A stretch of DNA of 64,000 bases from Lachnospiraceae bacterium (GCA_014804425.1 JAAUZV010000002.1:77308-141307); one strand, 5' to 3'. Counted from the first letter of the stretch, positions 43,945 to 53,352 are shown. Numbers and translations are program-made. The notes: generated from the sequence alone by a model not told the origin.

Positions 43945-45999
43945 ATGGAAGAGAAACAAACCTTTTTGTGGGAAAAAATGACAATGGGTACCTGCTATTA
44001 CCCGGAGCACTGGGAGGAAAGTCTGTGGGAAAGCGATTTGGACAGGATGCTTCAGACAGGGATTTCCGTCATTCGGATCGCAGAATTCGCATGGAGCAGG
44101 ATTGAGCTGCGTGAAGGAGAATATGATTTTTCTTTTTATGACCGTTTTCTGGAACTGTGTGCGCAAAAGGAAATGAAAGTCATCTTCTGTACCCCTACGG
44201 CAACGCCGCCCGCATGGCTGACGGAAAAATATCCGGAAGTATTAAACGCGCGGAAAGACGGCGTACTGTACCGGCATGGCGGAAGAAAGCATTATAACTA
44301 TAACTCCCCCGTTTATCTTGCGTATTGTGAAAAAATTGTGACACAGAGCGCGGCGCATTATGGAAAGCATCCATCCATTGTGGGATGGCAGATTGATAAT
44401 GAATTAAATTGCGAACTGAGCGAATTTTATTCGGATGCGGATGATCAGGCATTCCGTGATTTTTTAATAGATAAATACAAAGGGATAGACAGTCTGAATA
44501 AAGCATGGGGCAATGCATTTTGGAATCAGACTTATACGGCATGGAAAGAAGTTCATCTGCCGAGGCTAACGCCAGGTCAGGGAATCAATCCGCATATGCA
44601 TTTGGATTATGATCGGTTTATCGCGGAAAGCACCTTCCGTTTCTGTAAGATGCAGGCGGATATCATTAAGAAGTACCGTAAAAAAGGAGATTTTATTACC
44701 ACAAACGGGATGTTTCCCAATATTGACAATCATCGGATGACAAAGGAATGCCTTGATGTTTATACCTATGATTCCTACCCGAATTTTGCGTTCGGACTGG
44801 ACCGAAGACCGAAAGAAGATTGTCTGAATGACCGTTGGAATTCCAAGAGTCAGAATGAGGTGCGCTCCGTCTGCCCGCATTATGGGATCATGGAACAGCA
44901 GGCGGGAGCGGGCGGCTGGACAACGAGAATGGAGGGCCCCTCTCCCAGACCGGGACAACTTACCTTATGGGCGATGCAGAGCGTGGCGCACGGCGCGGAT
45001 TACATTTCCTTTTTTCGGTGGAGAACCTGCACGTTTGGGACGGAAATCTATTGGCATGGCATTTTGGATTATGACAATCGGGATAACAGAAAACTTCGCG
45101 AGGTGACGGATTTTTACGGAAAGCTGCAAAAATTGGATGCGGTCTGCGGTGCGGATTACATCGCCTCTTTTGGTCTGGTCAAGGATTATGATAATGTATG
45201 GGATCAGACAGTGGATGCATGGCACAGAAGGATTGCCGAACACAGCGAAAATGAGATTTTTGCGGGAGCGGAGCTTGCGAATCTGCCTTATGATGTGATC
45301 TATCTGCAAAAAGACACCATAATTTCCGAATTGGCAAAATACCCGGTTCTTATTTATCCGCATCCGGTCATCATGAACAAAGAGCGGGCGGCGCTGCTTC
45401 AAAGCTATGTCGAGCAAGGAGGCACATTGATCGTAGGCTGCCGCAGCGGACTGAAAAACCAAAACGGAATCTGCGAGATGATGCCGCAGCCGGGACTCCT
45501 GCAAACCTTGACCGGTACGGATGTCAGAGACTTTACCTATACCAGTCCCGCAGAGGAGGATACTTATGCCCTGTGGAGGGGAAAAATGCTGAACACACCG
45601 GTATTCAACGATGTGTTGACGCCGCTTGAGGGAACAGCGGTGCTGGCAGAATATGCAAACAGTTATTATGCCGGCAGCGCGGCGCTTACGGAACATCAGA
45701 TAGGAGCGGGCAGAGTGCTTCATTTCGGCAGCGCGTTTTCCAGAGAAAATATATCCGATCTGCTGGAATATGCCGGTGTGGTATCTCCTTTTTCAGAATT
45801 CATTGAAGCAGAGGGAAGAGAGGTAGAACTCACGCTTCGGCAAAAAGACGGAAGAACCTTTTTGTTTGTTCTCAATTATAATGCGGAAGAAGCCGCTTTC
45901 GTGTTAAAAAAGAAAATGGTTTCTTTATTTGATGAGCAGGAGACGTTTGGCAGGGTAAGCCTGCCGGGATTCGGAACCGCAGTGTATGAGGTGCGATAG
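43945..45999 (+). CDS. beta-galactosidase, GH42
   Basis: A 684-residue cytosolic enzyme that removes beta-galactosyl residues. The barrel starts with GTCYYPEHWEESLW, the acid/base is in GWQIDNELNCE (about residue 152), and the nucleophile in RTCTFGTEIYWHGILD (about 366). A trimerisation domain and a small C-terminal beta domain follow. No signal peptide. It ends the galactoside operon; the operon can therefore handle both alpha- and beta-linked galactosides. About 150 bases with no recognised terminator separate it from the broken AraC gene. Confidence 0.97.
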   Translation: MEEKQTFLWEKMTMGTCYYPEHWEESLWESDLDRMLQTGISVIRIAEFAWSRIELREGEYDFSFYDRFLELCAQKEMKVIFCTPTATPPAWLTEKYPEVLNARKDGVLYRHGGRKHYNYNSPVYLAYCEKIVTQSAAHYGKHPSIVGWQIDNELNCELSEFYSDADDQAFRDFLIDKYKGIDSLNKAWGNAFWNQTYTAWKEVHLPRLTPGQGINPHMHLDYDRFIAESTFRFCKMQADIIKKYRKKGDFITTNGMFPNIDNHRMTKECLDVYTYDSYPNFAFGLDRRPKEDCLNDRWNSKSQNEVRSVCPHYGIMEQQAGAGGWTTRMEGPSPRPGQLTLWAMQSVAHGADYISFFRWRTCTFGTEIYWHGILDYDNRDNRKLREVTDFYGKLQKLDAVCGADYIASFGLVKDYDNVWDQTVDAWHRRIAEHSENEIFAGAELANLPYDVIYLQKDTIISELAKYPVLIYPHPVIMNKERAALLQSYVEQGGTLIVGCRSGLKNQNGICEMMPQPGLLQTLTGTDVRDFTYTSPAEEDTYALWRGKMLNTPVFNDVLTPLEGTAVLAEYANSYYAGSAALTEHQIGAGRVLHFGSAFSRENISDLLEYAGVVSPFSEFIEAEGREVELTLRQKDGRTFLFVLNYNAEEAAFVLKKKMVSLFDEQETFGRVSLPGFGTAVYEVR

Positions 46000-46147
46000 C
46001 GAGCGGGGCTATTGGTTACGTCCGATTGTGCCTGCAAAAAAGGGCAATTTTCATGAAGACGGCGCGTGTTTGAGAGAGTAGAATGTTATGGCAGAAAGAA
46101 AAAATAATCTGCCGTGAAGCGGACAAAGACCAAAAGGAGCTGTTTTT

Positions 46148-46564
46148 ATGAAGGGCAAATCAGTAGTAAATCGTATCCTCTCGTATGTAGAAAGAAATTT
46201 AGAAAACGATCTGACGCTGGAGGGAATTGCAAAAGAATTTCATTATTCCAAATTTTATGTAGAGAGGGTGTTCAAGGAACACACAGGACAGACGCTGTAC
46301 CGGTATATGAAAAACAGGCGGCTAAATGAAGCGGCAAAAAAACTGGTTGAAACAAGGCGGCCCATTGTGGAGATTGCGTTGGAGGCAGGCTATCATTCTT
46401 AGCAGGCATTTACGCAGGCTTTTCATGAGGTATATGGATTATCGCCTCAGAAATACAGAAAGCTCGAAAATTTTGTACCGATACAGACGCGGATTGACTT
46501 AAGCGCCATCCGGGCATATGGAATATCACGATTACGGCATATGGACGGGAGGATGGCGGCATGA
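46148..46564 (+). pseudogene. AraC-type regulator interrupted by an in-frame TAG
   Basis: ATG 46148 starts an AraC DNA-binding domain (NRILSYVERNLENDLTLEGI, then FHYSKFYVERVFKEHTGQT). The frame reaches TAG at 46400-46402 within the second helix-turn-helix (AGYHS*QAFTQAFHEVYG). The same frame then continues as normal AraC sequence (QAFTQAFHEVYGLSPQKYRK) to TGA 46562-46564. The stop falls where a Gln (CAG) is usual, so one C-to-T change explains it. The shortened product (84 residues) would lack the second DNA-binding helix. The original stop overlaps the clpP start (ATGA), so the two genes were translationally coupled. Confidence 0.75.
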
Positions 46565-47160
46565 GCGTGATTCCTTATGTGGTGGAACAGACGGGCAGAG
46601 GCGAACGGAGCTACGATATTTATTCAAGACTCCTCTCGGATCGGATTGTTTTTTTAGGGGAGGAGGTCAGCGATCAATCCGCAGGCATCGTGATTGCGCA
46701 GATGCTTTTTTTAGAGGCGGAAGATCCCGAAAAAGACATTCAGTTTTATATCAACAGTCCGGGCGGCTCCATATCGGCGGGACTTGCAATGTATGATACC
46801 ATGCAGTATATCCGCTGCGATGTTTCAACGATCTGTCTTGGCATGGCGGCAAGCTTCGGCGCATTTCTGCTGGCGGGCGGAGCGAGGGGAAAACGCAGGG
46901 CGCTCCCGAATGCGGAGATCATGATACATCAGCCGGCAATTGGCGGGAAAGGCGTGCAGGGGCAGGCGACGGATATTCAGATCGTGTCCGACCATCTTCT
47001 TCGTAGCAAAAAAAGACTCAACAGGATATTGGCGCAGAACACCGGAAGAACGGTTGCGGAGATCGAGGCGGCGACCGAGAGGGACAACTACTTATCGGCT
47101 GAGGAGGCGCTTGCGTTCGGTTTGATCGATGAGATTATTTCAGGGCGTGAGAAAATCTGA
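46561..47160 (+). CDS. clpP: ClpP-family serine protease
   Basis: A 199-residue ClpP that forms tetradecameric chambers fed by Clp ATPases. The catalytic Ser is in [11 protein letters not shown] (about residue 98), His in IMIHQP (about 122) and Asp in [12 protein letters not shown] (about 173). [19 protein letters not shown] is the conserved handle region. All triad residues are present. Its ATG overlaps the stop of the broken AraC gene, and no Clp ATPase gene adjoins it. This makes it look like an accessory ClpP rather than the main clpP-clpX locus. The next operon does encode a ClpB-like AAA+ protein, but that lacks an obvious ClpP-docking loop. Confidence 0.93.
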   Translation: MSVIPYVVEQTGRGERSYDIYSRLLSDRIVFLGEEVSDQSAGIVIAQMLFLEAEDPEKDIQFYINSPGGSISAGLAMYDTMQYIRCDVSTICLGMAASFGAFLLAGGARGKRRALPNAEIMIHQPAIGGKGVQGQATDIQIVSDHLLRSKKRLNRILAQNTGRTVAEIEAATERDNYLSAEEALAFGLIDEIISGREKI

Positions 47161-47199
47161 AAATAAGTGTCAAGAATGAAAATTGAGAATAAGATCAAG

Positions 47200-47231
47200 A
47201 AACTGTTTCTGATTGCAGGAACAGTTTTTTT
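47200..47231 (+). terminator. intrinsic terminator after clpP
   Basis: AAACTGTTTCTG (47200-47211) pairs with CAGGAACAGTTT (47216-47227; one G-U pair) around a 4-base loop and runs into TTTTTTT. It isolates the kinase operon from clpP. Confidence 0.9.
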
Positions 47232-47232
47232 C

Positions 47233-47241
47233 TGCTATGAT
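47233..47241 (+). promoter_or_regulatory. extended -10 promoter of the kinase/phosphatase operon
   Basis: TGCTATGAT is a TGn-extended -10 (TATGAT at 47236-47241) directly after the clpP terminator. The start of transcription would be near 47248, 20 bases before the first gene, leaving just room for the GGAGG ribosome site. Confidence 0.6.
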
Positions 47242-47267
47242 TTGTTTTGGAGATGGAGGATTAGCAA

Positions 47268-48944
47268 ATGGACAACAGTACCCAGCTAAATAGAGATTTG
47301 AATGTAACCGCTTTGAATACACAGGTTTCCGGCAATGGCACGGTACTAAATAATAAGGTTATGAACGCAGAAACCTATGCTGTTGGAGAAACATTGGGTG
47401 GAAAATACATAATTCAATCCAAAATGGATGTGTCTTCAGGCGAGGCAGATTTATATATTTGTTCAGATGGTGTTAGTAGTTATGTGGCAAAGATATATAG
47501 GCGAAAGGTTGCAATCAAGGAAGAAGTATCCGAAAAATTACAGGCGATTGATTCTCCATATGTTTCAAAAGTATATGCAACCGGAGAAATAGGTGGGTAT
47601 CCGTATGAAATCATACCGTATTATCAGAACGGAAGTCTCGAAGGGAAAAAATTTACCTATGACCAGCTGAAAGGAAGTATTATTCCGGCCCTGAATGAAG
47701 GATTACGAGTGTTACACGATAATGGAATCATACATAAAGATTTAAAACCGTCAAACATCATGTTGGCTGACAATGGTAAGGATGTAGCCATTATTGATTT
47801 CGGGATCAGCTCAATCAAAGAGGATGGAAATACGGTCATTGTAACAAGAACGGGAATGACACCGGAGTACGCTGCGCCGGAAACATTTAAGAATTTGTTT
47901 TTAAGTGAGTCGGATTACTATTCCCTGGGAATTACTTTATTTGAATTGTATTGCGGACATACACCATATGCGAAAATGAGTCAGGATGAAATTGAACAGT
48001 TTGTATCGGTACAGAAAGTACCACTTCCTTCAGATATGGAGGAAGAATTCAAGGTTTTAATTAGCGCTCTGACTTATCCGGATATTACAAACAGAAAAAA
48101 TAAATCCAATCCGAATCGACGTTGGGGATATGAAGAAATATTAAAATGGTGTGTTGGAGTCAAACAGCCTGTTCCGGGAGAAATGATCGGTACAACAGGT
48201 GTGTCGGGAGATATTAGACCATATAAGTTTTTGGGAGTAACCTATACCGAGAAGAATAAATTGATAGAGGCACTTACAGATCATTGGGAGGATGGAAAGA
48301 AGCAGTTATTCAGAGGTTTGTTGTCCGCGTATTTCAAGGAATTTGACGCAGAAGCTGCCGGATACTGTATGGATGCTGAAGACGAAGTGTCAGGTGGAGA
48401 TGAGGATTTGATTTTTTTCAAAACTCTATATAAGATAGATTCTACTATGACAAGATTTCTTTGGAAAGGAAAGCAGTATGAAGATATTTCGGAGTTGGGA
48501 AAAGAATTTCTTAAGTCATTGTGGGCAAGCGATACATCAATGAATGTGTTTGTGGATGAATTATTAAAAAAGGGAGTTTTGTCGCAGTATATCATTTGCA
48601 TGGACAAGACTGATACGCAAAGGATAAATGCAGTAAGCGCGATAGAATCGTCATACCGTGCTTTTAAGAATGATAGCAAACAAAGAATGAAGAACTATTA
48701 TTTGATTGCGTATATGTTATCCGGAATAAAAGTATTTTATAAAGAAGGAGTTGGGTTTAAAAACGTTGATGAATTGACGAATTTTTTAATGAATGCGCTG
48801 GATCGCTCTTATGAGGAGTTTGAAAAGATATGTCTTGAATTGATAGATTATAATAATAATATTGATCCTCAATTTGAGGGGTGGCTGTTGGCGTTAGGCA
48901 AGAAGAAGGAAATAGAGCAGTGGAGAAAAAGCTTACAAGGTTAG
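47268..48944 (+). CDS. Ser/Thr protein kinase (Hanks type)
   Basis: A 558-residue soluble kinase. A Thr/Asn-rich N-terminal stretch (about 1-45) precedes a complete kinase domain: Lys in VAKIYRRKV (about 74), HKDLKPSN (about 155), DFG in AIIDFGISS (about 177), activation segment ending TPEYAAPE (about 200). All catalytic residues are present. About 260 C-terminal residues form an unrecognised helical region (IDSTMTRFLWKGKQYEDISE). No transmembrane segment. It is the first gene of the A+T-rich operon; the likely counterpart phosphatase (PP2C) is the last. Probable targets are operon partners, with the FHA protein as reader. Confidence 0.92.
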   Translation: MDNSTQLNRDLNVTALNTQVSGNGTVLNNKVMNAETYAVGETLGGKYIIQSKMDVSSGEADLYICSDGVSSYVAKIYRRKVAIKEEVSEKLQAIDSPYVSKVYATGEIGGYPYEIIPYYQNGSLEGKKFTYDQLKGSIIPALNEGLRVLHDNGIIHKDLKPSNIMLADNGKDVAIIDFGISSIKEDGNTVIVTRTGMTPEYAAPETFKNLFLSESDYYSLGITLFELYCGHTPYAKMSQDEIEQFVSVQKVPLPSDMEEEFKVLISALTYPDITNRKNKSNPNRRWGYEEILKWCVGVKQPVPGEMIGTTGVSGDIRPYKFLGVTYTEKNKLIEALTDHWEDGKKQLFRGLLSAYFKEFDAEAAGYCMDAEDEVSGGDEDLIFFKTLYKIDSTMTRFLWKGKQYEDISELGKEFLKSLWASDTSMNVFVDELLKKGVLSQYIICMDKTDTQRINAVSAIESSYRAFKNDSKQRMKNYYLIAYMLSGIKVFYKEGVGFKNVDELTNFLMNALDRSYEEFEKICLELIDYNNNIDPQFEGWLLALGKKKEIEQWRKSLQG

Positions 48945-48983
48945 CATGTATTATATGAGACAGCGGTATGTGGAGGAGTGTTC

Positions 48984-50246
48984 ATGAGTGGACCTAAAAC
49001 ATCCAGATATGTTTTAACGGAAGAGCAAAGAAAACGAATTGCAGAACAACAGAGAATCATTAGAGAGACCCAAATTGCGCAGAAAAAATGTGATAATTTG
49101 CTCAGAAAATGTTCCAGTCAAATTTCTGATATTGATGAGATCATAGAAGACCTAAAAATCTTATGTACTGAATCCGGAAAGGGAATAGAAGAACTACATT
49201 CCTTGAAAACGGAAAAGTCAGAAGCAGCCAAGCTGATCGTTAAAAATAATTCTGGTTCTCTTGAGTCCTTAAATAAAGAAAATCAGCGTCTGGAGATGCT
49301 CTTACGGAGAATTCAGCAACTCAAATTGAACGGAAGAAATGTAACAAGAAGGATAGGCTTGGATTACCAACAAGAACTATCAGACATAATGTCTGGGGGC
49401 TTCAATTTATCTTTTGCGGGATTAGGTAAGGATCAAAAGATAAAAGACAATCCATTCGTTGTAAAGATCAACAAGGCGCTTGCAGGAGTAGAGGATATAG
49501 AGTTAACGCCTGAATTAGAAGAAAAGTTTTCTGTATTAAGGAAACGTGCCGATGAAATAAAAAACTTGGATTTTCTCGAAAATTTCTGTTCAATGCAAGT
49601 ATACCCGTTTGTTCATGACTGTGAATTTTATAGAGATCATATTGATGAATTTGAAGAACTTCTGGCTCATTATTCTTTTTTGACAGCAGAGGTAGGAGAA
49701 CCGGAAAAGTTTTTTACATTTTCGGAAGAAAATATTGGGAAACTACAGTCAGAGATATCAAGATTGAATCAAATTATGATGTCCCAAAAAGAACAGGAAT
49801 ACATCAGTACTGCTGTTGATGAAGCAATGATTGAAATGGGATACGAACTAATAGGTGAAAAAACAGTAACGAAAAAGAACGGAAAGAAATTCAGAAATGG
49901 ACTTTATACATTGGAGGAAGGAACTGCGGTAAATGTTACTTTCTCAGATTCCGGACAGATATCGATGGAATTGGGTGCCTTAGATATTTTGGACCGTGTT
50001 CCAACAGAAGCCGAAGCTGCAGAGCTGGCAAAGGACATGCATGCTTTCTGTTCAGATTATGCAGCTCTTGAAAAGAAACTGGCTGAGAAAGGTATTACAA
50101 CGAATAGAATATCTATATTACCGCCATCAGAGGAATATGCACAGATATTCAACACATCGGATTATGATCTAAAGCGTCAAGTTGATACATATAAAAAAAG
50201 AAGAAAGAAGGCTGCTGCGGGAAAGCAGTTATATAAAGAAGGATGA
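48984..50246 (+). CDS. coiled-coil protein of the kinase operon, unknown function
   Basis: About 420 residues. It begins MSGPKTSRYVLTEEQRKRI, a compact polar motif before a long coiled coil (about residues 10-130, Leu-rich heptads). A middle helical region follows, then a small domain near 290-350 with MIEMGYELIGEKTVTKKNGK and a C-terminal basic tail. No enzymatic motif. The track start at GTG 48978 lies in the GGAGGAG ribosome site; ATG 48984 is preferred. Its stop overlaps the region of the next start. It could be a scaffold or substrate of the kinase. Function unknown. Confidence 0.75.
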   Translation: MSGPKTSRYVLTEEQRKRIAEQQRIIRETQIAQKKCDNLLRKCSSQISDIDEIIEDLKILCTESGKGIEELHSLKTEKSEAAKLIVKNNSGSLESLNKENQRLEMLLRRIQQLKLNGRNVTRRIGLDYQQELSDIMSGGFNLSFAGLGKDQKIKDNPFVVKINKALAGVEDIELTPELEEKFSVLRKRADEIKNLDFLENFCSMQVYPFVHDCEFYRDHIDEFEELLAHYSFLTAEVGEPEKFFTFSEENIGKLQSEISRLNQIMMSQKEQEYISTAVDEAMIEMGYELIGEKTVTKKNGKKFRNGLYTLEEGTAVNVTFSDSGQISMELGALDILDRVPTEAEAAELAKDMHAFCSDYAALEKKLAEKGITTNRISILPPSEEYAQIFNTSDYDLKRQVDTYKKRRKKAAAGKQLYKEG

Positions 50247-50248
50247 GT

Positions 50249-50863
50249 ATGGAAAAATACAAGGTATGCCCATATTGTGGAAAACATAATCCGCCCAAAA
50301 TGCTGGAATGTATTCAGTGTGAAACGGATTTATCAAATATTCGGGTAATAGATGAAGAAATAGAGAAAAAAAGCCTTGAAAAAAATGAACAAACAAAAAC
50401 TGCTGTTAAGATGGTCAGAATATGCGATTGTGGAACGCATAACCCGGTTAATACACGAAAATGTAATAACTGTGGAGAAGATATATCAGATATAATACCC
50501 ATTGAAGAGCAAGAAGGGGAATTGGTAACCAACCGTTTTGTGTTTGCATCTCTCGATGGCGCATACGCCTATGAATTGGCGGAGGCACCGGCCATTATAG
50601 GACGCGAGGCGGTGATGCAAGAATATCTTTCGACAAAGCCGTTTGTGAGTAGACAACATGCGGAATTGATTATAGAGGATAATGATCTGTTTATAAGAAA
50701 TATCAGCCAGACGAATTATACCTATGTGAACAATGTAAAAATTCCAGAGGGAAAATATGAACTTCATGATGGTGATGAGGTAGGTCTTGGCGGTAATATT
50801 CATAATGGGAATAGACAAGCTGAAGCAGCTTATTTTCAAGTGAGGATTGGCTCATGTATATAG
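50249..50863 (+). CDS. zinc-ribbon and FHA-domain protein
   Basis: About 204 residues. Two zinc ribbons open it (CPYCGKHNPPKMLECIQC near 6-25 and CDCGTHNPVNTRKCNNC near 56-75), followed by an FHA domain (about 95-195) with the phosphothreonine-binding residues in PAIIGREAV, VSRQHAEL and ISQTNYTYVNNVKI. FHA domains bind phosphothreonine peptides, so it should read the output of the operon kinase. ATG 50249 has better spacing from AGAAGG than 50243. Its 3' end overlaps the radical-SAM gene by 10 bases, indicating coupled expression. Confidence 0.9.
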   Translation: MEKYKVCPYCGKHNPPKMLECIQCETDLSNIRVIDEEIEKKSLEKNEQTKTAVKMVRICDCGTHNPVNTRKCNNCGEDISDIIPIEEQEGELVTNRFVFASLDGAYAYELAEAPAIIGREAVMQEYLSTKPFVSRQHAELIIEDNDLFIRNISQTNYTYVNNVKIPEGKYELHDGDEVGLGGNIHNGNRQAEAAYFQVRIGSCI

Positions 50864-51459
50864 CGAGAATCCTATATCCGGTAAAGGTTTTGGGCCCGGG
50901 AAATAGATTGGGACTTTGGTTTTCAGGGTGCGAACATCATTGTTTTGGATGTAGTAATCCTGAATTATGGGAACAGAAGGAGAAACATAACATTTCATTA
51001 GAAGGTCTTATGAAACTTTTGAAGCCCATCTGTGATAATTACAACGTTGATGGGTTCACGTTAACCGGTGGAGATCCTTTTTTTCAACCAAATGCATTAA
51101 GAGAGTTGTTACCATGTTTACATATGATAAGTGATGATATCTTAGTTTATACTGGATATCGATATGAGGAGCTGACTGGTCGATACAAAGATATATTAAG
51201 AGATATTTCTGTGATAATAGACGGACAGTATGTGGAAGCTGAGAATCATGGGACGATATTAAAAGGATCGGATAATCAGCGTATTATTTATTTGAACCGG
51301 TTATTTGAGGCAAGATATAACGAATACCTATCTCACGAGAATAGTAGGATTCAGAACTTTACAACGCAAGATGGTATCATATCTGTGGGAATACATTTGC
51401 CTGAGTACGAAGACAGGCTAAGAATTATAACACAAAAGAAAGGTCTGGAGGAAGCTTAG
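50854..51459 (+). CDS. short radical-SAM enzyme, activase-like (NrdG/PflA type)
   Basis: A 201-residue protein with the 4Fe-4S motif CEHHCFGC (CX3CX2C) in LWFSGCEHHCFGCSNPELW and the SAM-binding GGDPFFQ region (LTGGDPFFQPNAL). Its length and early cluster match glycyl-radical activating enzymes such as NrdG. But no glycyl-radical enzyme lies in this operon; all neighbours are kinase, phosphatase, FHA and AAA+ proteins. It may act on an operon protein or on a distant enzyme. It overlaps the FHA gene by 10 bases and the AAA+ gene follows after 1 base. Confidence 0.88.
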   Translation: MYIARILYPVKVLGPGNRLGLWFSGCEHHCFGCSNPELWEQKEKHNISLEGLMKLLKPICDNYNVDGFTLTGGDPFFQPNALRELLPCLHMISDDILVYTGYRYEELTGRYKDILRDISVIIDGQYVEAENHGTILKGSDNQRIIYLNRLFEARYNEYLSHENSRIQNFTTQDGIISVGIHLPEYEDRLRIITQKKGLEEA

Positions 51460-51460
51460 A

Positions 51461-53335
51461 ATGGAGGAATTTATACCTAAATGGCATAAGGAACTGGATA
51501 TATTCTGTAAGATAAAGCCAATCATAATATTAGAGGGCAATATTCTTGATCGTTACCAATATCCGGTTGATGGAAGCGTAGATAAGGGAAGTATATTGAG
51601 ATTAGCAGAATACTTGCATTACTTTTTTAAAGATCAGGGATATCAAAACATTGCTTTTTATGATAGTATCCGTGGTTTTTACAATAATTGTGAGGAAGGA
51701 TATGCTCAGCAGTTTGCTGAATTAGTTGGCGGAAAGCTGGATGACGGTACAATTAAAGCCGAATTTAAAGGGAAAAATAATACAGCGGCAACATATATCA
51801 GAACCGCGATGACACAATCAGAACAGGCGTCTGTCATTGTCTTGGACTTTGCATCAAGATATATTACAGATCCAACAAATATGGACCAGACCGAAATAGA
51901 TGCGTTTACAATAATGGTCCAAACATCTGTTGAAGGTAAGGATGTAAGAACAGAACAGGGAATACTAAAAAATCTTGTTGTTGTTCTGGTAAACAAGGTG
52001 AATGATATTCCGGCATGGTTTTATTTGGATAATCCGAACGTAAAGACTGTGATGTTAAGAACACCGGCAAAGGAAGAACGAGAACAACTTGTTAAGGGAG
52101 ATAATTTTCCTAGTTTTTTTGCAGGAGATATCTATGTTGATGAATATCCGCATTATGAAGAATTTCCGGAAGAGTTAGAGAAGATTCAGGATAGATTTGT
52201 AGGTCTTACAGAGGGATTTTCGTTCACGGAATTGAATGGCTTAAGGCGTCTATGTAAAAATCAGAGAATTCACATCAAGAATATGTGTGATGTGATAGAC
52301 CTTTACAAGTTTGGTATTAAAGAAAATCCATGGAATTCTTTAGATTATACCGAAATGAAGAATGCATATGAAGATATTAGTAAACGTGTTAAGGGGCAAG
52401 AGTTTGCACTGACAAAGACGCTCGATGTAGTAAAGCGAGCGATAACCGGAATGACCGGGCTGCAATCATCTTCTCATGGCAGACCTAAGGGGGTTCTGTT
52501 TTTTGCAGGACCAACGGGTACCGGAAAAACAGAAACGGCGAAAGCGCTTGCAGAAAAACTATTCGGAGACGAGTCTTGTTGCATTAGATTTGATATGAGT
52601 GAATATGGTCAATCTCATAGTGACCAGAGACTGTTAGGGGCACCTCCGGGATATGTAGGTTATGAAGCAGGTGGACAGCTTACGAATGCAGTAAGGAATA
52701 ATCCGTTTTCAATCCTTCTATTTGACGAGATTGAAAAAGCGCATCCGACAATTCTGGATAAATTCCTTCAGATTTTGGAAGATGGTCGTATGACCGACGG
52801 TCAGGGAAATACTGTCTATTTCTCGGAAACGATCATCATATTCACGAGTAATCTTGGAATATACAGTATCAATAATCAGGGTGAAAGGTACCTGAGCGTT
52901 TCCTCTGATATGACATATGATCAAGTACAAGAGAAGGTACGAAGGGGGATAGAGGATTATTTTAAATTGCAGCTCGGCAGACCGGAGATTCTAAACAGAA
53001 TTGGTGAGAATATTGTGGTCTTTGATTTTATTCGTGAAAGTGCTGCGGACGAAATATTACGGTCTCAGATCAAAAAGATTAACAGTGCATTAAAGATGAA
53101 CAAAAATATTGATTTGATCATATCGGAAACTGCATTTAATACTTTGAGGCAGAAAGCGATTGATAATCTTGATAATGGAGGACGCGGAGTTGGTAATATT
53201 GTAGAGAGTCTTCTAATAAATCCCCTATCAAGGTATCTGTTTGATCATGAGCTCTTTTCGAATTGTGAGATTACAATTACCTCTATTGAAGCTGTAAATA
53301 TGCCATATTCGATGGAATGTATAGTGAATAAATAG
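51461..53335 (+). CDS. ClpB-like AAA+ protein with a degenerate N-terminal half
   Basis: A 624-residue protein. The C-terminal half (about 310-610) is a ClpB/ClpV-type second AAA+ domain: Walker A GPTGTGKTETAKAL (about 350), pore-loop region GAPPGYVGYEAGG, Walker B ILLFDEIEKAHP (about 420), sensor IFTSNLG and the ClpB small domain. The N-terminal half (about 1-280) looks AAA-like (IIILEGNILDR, IVLDFASRYI) but lacks a Walker A motif, so it is probably non-hydrolysing. Such proteins unfold or disassemble partner complexes. It is tightly packed between the radical-SAM and membrane-protein genes. Confidence 0.9.
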   Translation: MEEFIPKWHKELDIFCKIKPIIILEGNILDRYQYPVDGSVDKGSILRLAEYLHYFFKDQGYQNIAFYDSIRGFYNNCEEGYAQQFAELVGGKLDDGTIKAEFKGKNNTAATYIRTAMTQSEQASVIVLDFASRYITDPTNMDQTEIDAFTIMVQTSVEGKDVRTEQGILKNLVVVLVNKVNDIPAWFYLDNPNVKTVMLRTPAKEEREQLVKGDNFPSFFAGDIYVDEYPHYEEFPEELEKIQDRFVGLTEGFSFTELNGLRRLCKNQRIHIKNMCDVIDLYKFGIKENPWNSLDYTEMKNAYEDISKRVKGQEFALTKTLDVVKRAITGMTGLQSSSHGRPKGVLFFAGPTGTGKTETAKALAEKLFGDESCCIRFDMSEYGQSHSDQRLLGAPPGYVGYEAGGQLTNAVRNNPFSILLFDEIEKAHPTILDKFLQILEDGRMTDGQGNTVYFSETIIIFTSNLGIYSINNQGERYLSVSSDMTYDQVQEKVRRGIEDYFKLQLGRPEILNRIGENIVVFDFIRESAADEILRSQIKKINSALKMNKNIDLIISETAFNTLRQKAIDNLDNGGRGVGNIVESLLINPLSRYLFDHELFSNCEITITSIEAVNMPYSMECIVNK

Positions 53336-53352
53336 TAGAGAGGTGAATTTGG

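Noticed and set aside
46541-46556. Sequence GACGGGAGGATGGCGG shared with 16642-16664
   Set aside because: Two short matches in unrelated coding contexts; too short and isolated to call a repeat element.
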